A DNA stretch of 64,000 bases from Flavobacterium odoriferum. Lineage in GTDB: Bacteria; Bacteroidota; Bacteroidia; Flavobacteriales; Flavobacteriaceae. The notes beneath the pieces were generated by a model that was not told where the DNA came from, did no database searches, and saw only the letters and a program-made list of their open reading frames with translations. Position numbers and translations under genes: made by a program. Shown piece by piece: positions 57,436 through 64,000 of this stretch. The first letter of the stretch is position 1. Every line of letters begins with the position of its first letter. Location of the stretch: positions 62,001 to 126,000 of the forward strand of contig NZ_JAMKFA010000001.1 in NCBI RefSeq assembly GCF_025499515.1, read 5' to 3'.

Positions 57436-57530
57436 ATCAAAAAAGCTCTGCATAAATGCAAAGCTTTCCATTGGTCTAACTACTAAACCTTTTGGTACTT
57501 TCGTACCTAAACAACACAACTATTTTAAAT
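57436..57530 (-). ncRNA. Candidate structured small RNA
   Basis: On the minus strand three hairpins follow each other: GGTAC-GAAA-GTACC with a GNRA tetraloop (57494-57507), GGTTTA-GTAGT-TAGACC (57473-57489), and AAAGCT...AGCTTT with six U after it (57439-57467), a terminator. There is no open reading frame of note and no protein gene needs the terminator. The 5' end is not defined; no perfect promoter was found, so it could be cut from tRNA-Asp read-through. The Flavo-1 RNA family is one thing to compare. Confidence 0.55.
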
Positions 57531-57542
57531 ATTTTAAGAGGG

Positions 57543-57571
57543 CAAAAAAGCCTTTCTTTTACGAAAGGCTT
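57543..57571 (-). terminator. Terminator of tRNA-Asp
   Basis: On the minus strand AAGCCTTTC pairs with GAAAGGCTT (57548-57556 and 57563-57571), followed by T4-6. It lies ten bases past the tRNA 3' end. Confidence 0.88.
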
Positions 57572-57580
57572 CCTCTTTAC

Positions 57581-57657
57581 TGGCGGTCTGGACGGGACTC
57601 GAACCCGCGACCCCATGCGTGACAGGCATGTATTCTAACCAACTGAACTACCAAACC
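57581..57657 (-). tRNA. tRNA-Asp (anticodon GUC)
   Basis: Cloverleaf on the minus strand: acceptor GGTTTGG with CCAGACC, anticodon loop CTGTCAC with anticodon GTC, T arm GCGGG-TTCGAGT-CCCGT (one weak pair), discriminator G and an encoded CCA (57581-57583). It has its own promoter and terminator. Confidence 0.97.
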
Positions 57658-57675
57658 AGTGCTTGATTGCGAGTG

Positions 57676-57706
57676 CAAATATACTACGCTTTTTCATTCC
57701 TGCAAA
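57676..57706 (-). promoter_or_regulatory. Promoter of tRNA-Asp
   Basis: TTTG (57703-57706)-N19-TATATTTG (57676-57683) on the minus strand, followed by GCACTCGCAATC, identical to the start region of tRNA-Gln. Confidence 0.9.
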
Positions 57707-57743
57707 TATTTTTTAGAAAAATATTAAACTTTTTTTATCGCTT

Positions 57744-58670
57744 TTACCCAAACTTTTGTTTTTCAACTAAATACGTAGTCATAATTTTTTCAAATTTTTC
57801 ATCTACAGAAACTGGAACATACTTAATTTGGTACTGCATACAGGTTGTTTCTACTGTTTTGAAAAATTCTTCAACCTTTTTTTGATACGATTCTTGTGTA
57901 TTTTCGGCAAATAAATTAATCTCTTCTCCTGTTTCAACATCGATAAATTTTCTTGGCGTGTTATCAAAACTGAAATTTAATTCTGTTTTTTTATCATACA
58001 CATGAAAAACTACCACTTTATGTTTGTTGTGTTTTAAATGTTGTAGTGCCTTGAAGATTTTCTCGCTATCTTCGTTTTGAAACATATCGGTAAACAAAAC
58101 TACCATCGAACGACGGTGAATATTTTCGGCAATTTGATGTAAAAAAGTAACTGTATCTGTTTTTTTGGTTTGATTATGATTTTCTAAAATACCTTCCAGC
58201 TTATTTAAAATCATGCGATGATGACGATCACTCCCCTTTTCTGAAGCATAGAATTCGTAGGTATCTGAATAAACGCTCAATCCAACAGCATCGCGTTGTT
58301 TTTTAAGCAAATTCATCAAAACCGCAGAAGCCAACACCGAAAATCCGATTTTATTCTCATAAAACTGTTGATTATCTTTCAATTTTGGATAATGCATCGA
58401 AGACGAATTATCTAAAATCAAATGGCAACGCAAATTGGTTTCTTCTTCGTAGCGTTTGGTATATAATCTATCGGTTTTAGCAAACAACTTCCAATCAATA
58501 TGTTTGGTACTTTCTCCTGGATTATAGATTTTATGTTCGGCAAACTCTGCAGAAAACCCATGAAAAGGCGATTTGTGCATACCCGAAATAAAACCTTCGA
58601 CAATTTGATTAGCCAAAAGCTCCAAATGCTGAAAACTGGAGATTTTTTGTATTTGAGATTCTAAATTCAT
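57744..58670 (-). CDS. DUF58 domain protein
   Basis: 308 residues, soluble. The DUF58 signature is KIYNPGESTKHIDWKLFAKTDRLYTKRYEEETNLRCHLILDNSSSM (about residues 48-93), the end of which is a vWA-like metal site (DNSSSM). Such proteins usually work with MoxR ATPases and vWA proteins in maturation or stress tolerance, but no MoxR gene is in this window. It begins downstream of a dispersed repeat and ends shortly before the tRNA-Asp promoter. Function is inferred only at family level. Confidence 0.9.
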   Translation of the reverse strand: MNLESQIQKISSFQHLELLANQIVEGFISGMHKSPFHGFSAEFAEHKIYNPGESTKHIDWKLFAKTDRLYTKRYEEETNLRCHLILDNSSSMHYPKLKDNQQFYENKIGFSVLASAVLMNLLKKQRDAVGLSVYSDTYEFYASEKGSDRHHRMILNKLEGILENHNQTKKTDTVTFLHQIAENIHRRSMVVLFTDMFQNEDSEKIFKALQHLKHNKHKVVVFHVYDKKTELNFSFDNTPRKFIDVETGEEINLFAENTQESYQKKVEEFFKTVETTCMQYQIKYVPVSVDEKFEKIMTTYLVEKQKFG

Positions 58671-58705
58671 ATCGTAAAGATAGAAAAAGATTTTAGAAAT
58701 GGGAA

Positions 58706-58753
58706 GCGGATAAAACGGATTCGCTCAGGCGAAACGCAGATTAAAACTGATTT
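58706..58753. repeat. Dispersed ACGCAGATTT/AACGGAT repeat, copy 2
   Basis: AAGCGGATAAAACGGATTCG, then a GC-bearing hairpin (TTCGC-TCAG-GCGAA), then ACGCAGATTAAAACTGATTT. It shares the words AACGGAT and ACGCAGATT with the copy at 49962-50002. Confidence 0.5.
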
Positions 58754-58821
58754 TTATTATATGAACTCTTCAAAACGAAAAAATTATAATAAAACCCTAT
58801 GTAACTATGTGTTTTAAAAAC

Positions 58822-58850
58822 AAAAAAGGCTCAACTTTCGCTGAACCTTT
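58822..58850 (-). terminator. Terminator of trxA
   Basis: On the minus strand AAAGGTTCA pairs (one G-U) with TGAGCCTTT around GCGAAAGT, followed by T6. Confidence 0.85.
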
Positions 58851-58870
58851 CCTTATCTATTTTCTGTTGA

Positions 58871-59188
58871 TTATAGTAATGCGTCAATTGCATCAGTATA
58901 GGTTTTTTTAGGCGCAACACCCACTTGTCTTCCTACTACTTCTCCGTTTTGGAAAATTAATACTGTTGGGATGTTTCTAACACCGTATTTTGCAGCAAAT
59001 TCTTGGTTTGCATCTACGTCCACTTTTCCTACTACTGCTTTTCCTTCGTACTCGCTGTGGATTTCGTCGATAACTGGTCCAACCATTCTACATGGTCCAC
59101 ACCAAGCTGCCCAAAAATCTACTACTACTGGTTTGTCTGATTTTAATACTACCTCATCAAAAGTAGCATCTGTTATTGCTAATGCCAT
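58871..59188 (-). CDS. trxA: Thioredoxin
   Basis: 105 residues. The active site is FWAAWCGPCRMVGPV (Cys30, Cys33), with the buried Asp in VVVDFW, and the cis-Pro loop GVRNIPTVLIFQNG. It reduces protein disulfides in the cytoplasm using thioredoxin reductase. Monocistronic with its own -7 box (59223-59230) and terminator. It contrasts with the cysteine-less thioredoxin-fold protein at 11640-11936. Confidence 0.97.
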   Translation of the reverse strand: MALAITDATFDEVVLKSDKPVVVDFWAAWCGPCRMVGPVIDEIHSEYEGKAVVGKVDVDANQEFAAKYGVRNIPTVLIFQNGEVVGRQVGVAPKKTYTDAIDALL

Positions 59189-59222
59189 ATTTTTCTATTT
59201 AGTTTTATACTTATTATGAATG

Positions 59223-59230
59223 CAAATTTA
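59223..59230 (-). promoter_or_regulatory. -7 promoter element of trxA
   Basis: TAAATTTG (minus strand) matches TAnnTTTG, 35 bases before the ATG at 59188. Confidence 0.5.
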
Positions 59231-59308
59231 GGAATTAAATTGAAATGATTTCGCTTTTAAAAATCAGTTTTAATTATTCTTATATTGTTAGAATTGATTA
59301 AAAAATTA

Positions 59309-60760
59309 TCAAGCCCAAAAAGGAATATACTTTTTGTATTTTCTTGAATTACTCATTGGATCATCATCTTTTATTAACCCATCATTTATTGTATCTTTAA
59401 TAATCCTTGATGCAATAGCTGAATTTTGCTCTTCTATTTGAAAGCGCTCTCTTAAACTTTGATTAGTCATAATGTCATTTGAAACATATCGCAAACAAGC
59501 ATGTTGATAACAAGCTCTTATTTTATCTTTCTTATCTAACTTACTCAAATCTTTATAACTAAAAAGCGTTATTCTTGTTCTCTTTTCAGACACAATAAAA
59601 TCTACTGCTGGTAATTGATACATTTCATTATAAAAAATAACTTTATCTATACCACTACCTTTCTCTTCGCACATTCCAAACCTTCTTAAAACATCCGCAA
59701 GCCTTTCATTTCTGGAAACATACTCGTCAATAAATCGTTGAGGTGTAATCAATGGAATTCCCGGATTCGAAATTTCAATTCTATCTGAAAATATTTCTAT
59801 CATTGGAAATCCTTTTTCACTAAAGTCTTGATGGATAATTGCGTTTGCAACAAGTTCTCTTATTGCAATTTCAGGATACATTCTAGTTTCACTTCTAAAA
59901 GCTCTTCCTATTTCCTCATTAGCTGGAAGTTGACCATTAATCCAATCTATTAATCCCTCAAAACCTACGGCATAACCTCGTTTCCCTATTTGCTCTCTTA
60001 TTGTGTCAATCTTGTTTTTCCCTTTGTAAACAATAACACGAACTGCCTTTCTACCTACCTCCTCAAATTCATCTAAATTTTTAGCTAGTAGTATGGCTCC
60101 TAACTTAGTAATATCGTAGGAATCTTTATTTTTTTTAATAAATTTTTCTGAAACGAATTTTTCTATTACTGCTTCCTGATTATTAGGATAAGGTAATTTT
60201 AGTAATTCAAAATAAGTTTGAGTATTTAATAAATTTACAACTTCATTTGAAGTTAATTTTTGCTTTATTAATTGTTCTTCCAAGGGCTTAACTGGTTCTT
60301 TTCGCCATATTTTAGCTTCTTTTTCTGGAAACTCATTCAAGTTTCTAGTATAACTTGAAATTCTTACATACGGCTTATGAAGAAAACTTACTGGTCTATT
60401 TATGGCACTTGGAATAATTACTAATGAAATATTTATTCCTTCTTTGTATTCAAAACAATGAGTTCTAAAATCAATTTTGGGTTCTAGTCTATTAATTAGC
60501 CAACTTTCTATATCTTCTTTTCCTTTTTTTGCAGATTTAATATTAAAAGTTGTACCTAATATTTTGTGTGTTTTATCTTCAATTCCATAGACAAGATATC
60601 CAAAAGGCTGATTATGCAAACACGCTCCATTAGCTAATGCAGAAATTCGCTCCCCTATTTCTTCTGCTGAATGATAATTATGTTTAAACTCAACCCATTC
60701 ACTTTCGTTAGGTTGTTTTGCCAAATCATTTACAATATTTATTAACTTTTCTTGCTCCAT
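59309..60760 (-). CDS. AlbA/Schlafen-domain ATP-binding regulator with RecG-C-like region
   Basis: 483 residues from the ATG at 60760; a TTG two codons upstream is less likely. The AlbA_2 (Schlafen-like) domain spans about 15-135, with ESEWVEFKHNYHSAEEIGERISALANG and FGYLVYGIEDKTH. A GHKL-like ATP-binding region called RecG C-terminal is at about 285-400, with AIRELVANAIIHQDFS (N box) and IEISNPG (G1) and RRFGMCEEKGSGIDKV (G2). A winged helix ends the protein. Members are usually called transcriptional regulators; some are linked to phage defence. Two copies of a 22-bp box lie at its promoter and start codon. Its neighbours are housekeeping genes, so it may be an acquired gene. Confidence 0.87.
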   Translation of the reverse strand: MEQEKLINIVNDLAKQPNESEWVEFKHNYHSAEEIGERISALANGACLHNQPFGYLVYGIEDKTHKILGTTFNIKSAKKGKEDIESWLINRLEPKIDFRTHCFEYKEGINISLVIIPSAINRPVSFLHKPYVRISSYTRNLNEFPEKEAKIWRKEPVKPLEEQLIKQKLTSNEVVNLLNTQTYFELLKLPYPNNQEAVIEKFVSEKFIKKNKDSYDITKLGAILLAKNLDEFEEVGRKAVRVIVYKGKNKIDTIREQIGKRGYAVGFEGLIDWINGQLPANEEIGRAFRSETRMYPEIAIRELVANAIIHQDFSEKGFPMIEIFSDRIEISNPGIPLITPQRFIDEYVSRNERLADVLRRFGMCEEKGSGIDKVIFYNEMYQLPAVDFIVSEKRTRITLFSYKDLSKLDKKDKIRACYQHACLRYVSNDIMTNQSLRERFQIEEQNSAIASRIIKDTINDGLIKDDDPMSNSRKYKKYIPFWA

Positions 60761-60781
60761 AATCAAATAACCATCAAATAA
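60760..60781. repeat. 22-bp direct repeat, copy 1 (over the AlbA gene start)
   Basis: Identical to 60826-60847. It contains two ATCAAATAA words separated by CC. Its left end is the A of the start codon on the minus strand. Confidence 0.85.
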
Positions 60782-60809
60782 ACTTCTCTTTATTTATAAG
60801 GGCTTAACA

Positions 60810-60844
60810 CAAACATACTATACTTTAATCAAATAACCATCAAA
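60810..60844 (-). promoter_or_regulatory. Promoter of the AlbA gene
   Basis: TATGTTTG (60810-60817) matches TAnnTTTG on the minus strand; TTTG at 60841-60844 lies 23 bases upstream, inside repeat copy 2. Confidence 0.62.
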
Positions 60845-60847
60845 TAA
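60826..60847. repeat. 22-bp direct repeat, copy 2 (over the AlbA gene -33 element)
   Basis: Identical to 60760-60781, with centres 66 bp apart. Both copies carry the doubled word ATCAAATAA, four words in total. Confidence 0.85.
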
Positions 60848-60902
60848 GATTATATAATTGTTAATAACTTTTGCAAACAATCTACATCTTTTGTCTAAAA
60901 AA

Positions 60903-63900
60903 CTAATTCAATTTAAAATTGACTTGCATTTTTTCTAATTCTTGAAGTAACTCGGACGAAATTTTTACTTTCAATTTTCGGCTTGGCATAGAAAGTTTTG
61001 TTTTTACAATAATTTCTTCTTTCTCTACTGGAACTTCAATATTCATTTCTACATCTTCACCTGCTTCATCAATCACTTCTTCATCAACATCAATTGGCGT
61101 TATTAGTGAAACATCTGCTGCTGTAGTTTTAATTTTTTCCAATTCCATAACTTCAAAAGTCACCGAATTATCACCCGCATTTGCAGCAAAAAGCTCGTTC
61201 AATTCTGCAACAAAATTGGAATGCAGATCTTTAATATCTAAATGGATAAATAGTTTTTTAGCAAACGTTGGCAACACATCGGCTAACATTTTGGCATCTA
61301 AAAACTGAATTCTTGGATCAGATTTTTTACCTGTTTCACGATTTACCCAACCTTCTTTCACGTTAATCTTAAAATATACAAACTGATTTTGCAACAAGAA
61401 ATGACGATACTTCAAATATTCTTCGTCAAAAATTCGGAACTCGTAACTCTCGTCATACCCTTCTAATACAAAAGTTGCCCAACCTTTTCCGTTTTTGGCA
61501 GTTCTATGTTGTACATTGGTTACAATTCCTCCAAAAGAAAGGTTTTTGCCCAAATGTTGCTCCAAATTTTTAAGCGATTCTAATTTTGCATTGCAGAAAT
61601 ATTTCATTTCAAACTTGTAATCATCTAACGGATGTCCCGAAATGTAAATTCCAACGACTTCTTTTTCTTTGGCTAACTTTTCCATTGTACTCCATTCTTC
61701 ACATGGTGGCACTTGTGGTTCTGCAATTTGTACTTCCGAAGCATCGCCAAACAAACTTACTTGCGATGAATTTTCGTTTTCTTGAAATTTCGAACCATAA
61801 CGAATCGCTTTTTCTAAAAACGTAATTCCATCGCCATCATGATGAAAATATTGAGCTCGATGAGTTTCGGTAAAACCATCAAAACCACCTGCTAATGCTA
61901 AGTTTTCGAATGCTTTTTTATTCGCAGCACGCAAATCAATACGTTTGGCTAAATCGAAAATAGATTTGTAATTTCCGTCTTTTCTATTCTCAACAATAGT
62001 TTGAACAGCTCCTGCTCCAACGCCTTTAACAGCTCCCATTCCGAAACGAACAGCATAATTTTCGTTTACTGTAAATTTATAATACGATTCATTCACATCT
62101 GGACCTAAAACGGCTAATCCCATACGTTTACATTCTTCCATAAAAAACGAAACTTGCTTGATATCGTTCATGTTATTAGAAAGTACCGCAGCCATATATT
62201 CTGCAGGATAATGCGCTTTTAAATAAGCCGTTTGATAAGCAATCCAAGCATAACAAGTAGAGTGCGATTTGTTGAAGGCATAACTTGCGAACGCTTCCCA
62301 GTCTTTCCAAATTTTCTCTAAAATAACAGGGTCGTGACCTTTTTCTGCTGCTTGATTGATAAATTGAGGTTTCATTTTGTTCAAAACGTCAATTTGTTTT
62401 TTACCCATCGCCTTACGCAAAACGTCGGCATCACCTTTTGAAAATCCGGCTAATTTTTGTGACAAAAGCATTACCTGCTCTTGGTAAACGGTAATTCCGT
62501 AAGTTTCTGCTAAGTATTCTTCACACGCTTCTAAATCGTATTTGATTTCTTCTTCGCCGTTTTTTCTACGAACGAAAGAAGGAATATATTCCAATGGTCC
62601 CGGACGATATAATGCATTCATGGCAATTAAATCGGCAAAAACAGTTGGTTTTAAGTCCTTCATGTATTTTTGCATTCCGGGCGATTCGTATTGGAAAACC
62701 CCAACCGTTTCACCTCTTTGGAATAACTCATATGTTTTTTGGTCATCAATTAGAAAATTATCAGGGTCTAAGTCGATACCTAAACGATATTTCACCAATT
62801 TCACCGTGTCTTTAATTAAGGTAAGGGTTTTTAATCCTAAGAAGTCCATCTTCAACAAACCAGCACTTTCAGCTACCGAGTTATCGAATTGCGTAACATA
62901 TAAATCGGAATCTTTTGCCGTAGTAACAGGAACGAAATTGGTAATATCACTTGGCGTGATGATTACTCCACAAGCGTGAATTCCGGTGTTTCGCATGGAA
63001 CCTTCTAACACTTTTGCTTGCTGAATGGTTTCTCCTGCTAAATCTTCTGAGTTGGCAATCCCAATTAATTCTTTGACTTTATCAAATTCTTCCGAACGCA
63101 ATGCTTTTTTGACTTCACTTTCGTCTTCGGCTAAAAATCGGGCTAAATTCCATTTGGAAGGCATCATTCCTGGAATCAATTTGGCGATTCTATCGGCTTC
63201 GAATAATGGCAAATCTAGAACACGAGCGGTATCTCGAATCGCTGACTTCGTAGCCATTTTACCATAGGTAATAATTTGCGCCACCTGATTAGAACCGTAT
63301 TTATTGATTACATAATCCATGACACGACCACGACCTTCATCATCAAAATCGATATCAATATCGGGCATGGAAACACGGTCGGGATTTAAGAAACGCTCAA
63401 AAAGCAAATCGTACTTAATTGGGTCGATATTTGTAATTCCTAAACAATACGCAACTGCAGAACCCGCTGCAGAACCACGACCTGGGCCAACAGAAACATC
63501 CATTTTTCGGGCTTCGGCAATGAAATCTTGTACAATTAAGAAATAACCTGGATAACCGGAATTGGAAATCGTGAGCAATTCAAAATCCAAACGTTCTTTG
63601 ATGTCATCGGTTAATTCGGGGTAACGTTTTTCGGCTCCTTTGTAAGTTAAATGTCTTAAATAATTATTCTCGCCTCGCACGCCACCGTCTTCGGCATCTT
63701 CAGGAACTTCAAATTCATCAGGAATTTTAAATTTTGGAAGTAATACATCACGATATAAAGAATACGCTTCCACTTTATCAATAATTTCTTGAATATTGAT
63801 AATTGCTTCGGGTAAATCCGCAAAAAGTTGCTTCATTTCGTCACTCGATTTGAAATAATATTCCTGATTTGGCATCCCATAACGATAACCACGTCCGCGA

Positions 63901-64000
63901 CCAATTGGTGTTGCTTGTTTTTCACCATCTTTTACACACAATAAAATATCGTGCGCATTGGCATCTTCTTTATTAACGTAATAGGTATTGTTGGTTGCAA
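60903..64000 (-). CDS. dnaE: DNA polymerase III subunit alpha (5' end missing)
   Basis: Runs off the right edge; the frame stays open to position 64000, so about 1032 residues of the replicative polymerase are present. The N-terminal PHP domain is cut. Visible: YPGYFLIVQDFI, GRGSAAGSAVAYCLGITNIDP, catalytic PDIDIDFDDEGR (the metal-binding aspartates), YRPGPLEYIPSF, YQEQVMLLSQKLAGFSKGDADVLRKAMGKK, a helix-hairpin-helix region, and an OB-fold near the C-terminus (LSFGGIVTNVQHRTAKNGKGWATFVLEGY). It ends 143 bases from the AlbA gene. Confidence 0.98.
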   Translation of the reverse strand, partial: ATNNTYYVNKEDANAHDILLCVKDGEKQATPIGRGRGYRYGMPNQEYYFKSSDEMKQLFADLPEAIINIQEIIDKVEAYSLYRDVLLPKFKIPDEFEVPEDAEDGGVRGENNYLRHLTYKGAEKRYPELTDDIKERLDFELLTISNSGYPGYFLIVQDFIAEARKMDVSVGPGRGSAAGSAVAYCLGITNIDPIKYDLLFERFLNPDRVSMPDIDIDFDDEGRGRVMDYVINKYGSNQVAQIITYGKMATKSAIRDTARVLDLPLFEADRIAKLIPGMMPSKWNLARFLAEDESEVKKALRSEEFDKVKELIGIANSEDLAGETIQQAKVLEGSMRNTGIHACGVIITPSDITNFVPVTTAKDSDLYVTQFDNSVAESAGLLKMDFLGLKTLTLIKDTVKLVKYRLGIDLDPDNFLIDDQKTYELFQRGETVGVFQYESPGMQKYMKDLKPTVFADLIAMNALYRPGPLEYIPSFVRRKNGEEEIKYDLEACEEYLAETYGITVYQEQVMLLSQKLAGFSKGDADVLRKAMGKKQIDVLNKMKPQFINQAAEKGHDPVILEKIWKDWEAFASYAFNKSHSTCYAWIAYQTAYLKAHYPAEYMAAVLSNNMNDIKQVSFFMEECKRMGLAVLGPDVNESYYKFTVNENYAVRFGMGAVKGVGAGAVQTIVENRKDGNYKSIFDLAKRIDLRAANKKAFENLALAGGFDGFTETHRAQYFHHDGDGITFLEKAIRYGSKFQENENSSQVSLFGDASEVQIAEPQVPPCEEWSTMEKLAKEKEVVGIYISGHPLDDYKFEMKYFCNAKLESLKNLEQHLGKNLSFGGIVTNVQHRTAKNGKGWATFVLEGYDESYEFRIFDEEYLKYRHFLLQNQFVYFKINVKEGWVNRETGKKSDPRIQFLDAKMLADVLPTFAKKLFIHLDIKDLHSNFVAELNELFAANAGDNSVTFEVMELEKIKTTAADVSLITPIDVDEEVIDEAGEDVEMNIEVPVEKEEIIVKTKLSMPSRKLKVKISSELLQELEKMQVNFKLN

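Noticed and set aside
59309..60760. A defence island around the AlbA-domain gene
   Set aside because: The flanking genes are trxA and dnaE, and no second defence-type gene is present.
1..64000. CRISPR array, prophage, integron or insertion sequence
   Set aside because: No spaced identical repeats of 25-40 bp, no cas, integrase, phage structural or transposase gene was seen.

Overview
The window is about 64 kb of an AT-rich bacterial chromosome that looks like a Flavobacterium or close relative (Bacteroidota, Flavobacteriaceae). Evidence: promoters of the type TTTG-N19-TAnnTTTG with no Shine-Dalgarno sequences, a type IX secretion C-terminal signal, a TPP-riboswitch TonB-dependent receptor, alternative complex III, DUF2723, DUF4301, DUF4407 and DUF3127 proteins, and a GGGP synthase like those of flavobacteria. 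It is mainly core chromosome; I see no prophage, integron, CRISPR array, transposase or rRNA operon.

Layout. 1-1145: 5' part of the ActA multiheme cytochrome (cut by the left edge). 1361-1753: SPOR protein. 1814-6385: rimP-nusA-infB operon (minus). 6554-13240: universal stress protein, tRNA-Gln, DUF2723 membrane glycosyltransferase, polysaccharide deacetylase, a cysteine-less thioredoxin-like protein, membrane phosphoesterase. 13365-18710: polA, then an sdpR-sdpI-like pair with a serine hydrolase. 18712-20054: LacI regulator and GlsB-type membrane protein. 20262-22998: rplM-rpsI and rpsB-tsf. 23105-28036: TraB/GumN-type protein, queuosine-precursor transporter, tag. 28090-36293: T9SS-secreted LRR protein, VF530 protein, aat, DUF3127, flavin reductase, histidine kinase, transglutaminase, HIT, greA, a Rieske-like lipoprotein without cluster ligands. 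36349-43235: thiamine-type TonB receptor under a TPP riboswitch, then (upstream on the same strand) arfB, a NadR-like kinase/DUF4301 fusion, PnuC-type transporter, GGGP synthase, phosphopantetheinyl transferase. 43366-48702: ahcY, a BlaI/M56 pair, DUF4407, PH-SHOCT. 48827-53856: YjbR, cyclase, hemW, ruvC, flippase-like protein, GT2. 53858-57293: TonB-related lipoprotein, TonB, DUF456, a second BlaI/M56 pair. 57436-64000: a candidate small RNA, tRNA-Asp, DUF58, trxA, an AlbA/RecG-C regulator and most of dnaE (cut by the right edge).

The most unusual signal is a dispersed set of at least twelve short arrays that all have a period of seven bases while the unit sequence differs at every locus (for example GGATGAT then CTTCCAG; CTGAACA; AAGATGG; GGTGATG; AGTAAAA; CAAAATT/CTTTATT; AATTCCA; TACAAAG). 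They occur between genes, often with an inverted partner array, and also inside genes: they form a loop of the phosphopantetheinyl transferase, HemW, a glycosyltransferase and a deacetylase, the signal peptide of the TonB receptor, and the stop codon of arfB. A common period with locus-specific sequence suggests a generating process rather than spread of one element.

Regulation visible in sequence: three BlaI operators laid over one promoter and two different ones over the second BlaI pair; an ArsR-type palindrome over the sdpR promoter; duplicated 22-bp boxes at the AlbA-gene promoter and start codon; a TPP riboswitch with a start-codon hairpin; leader hairpins before rimP, greA and rpsB; and a shared TTTGCACTC promoter-start motif at both tRNAs, rplM and ahcY.
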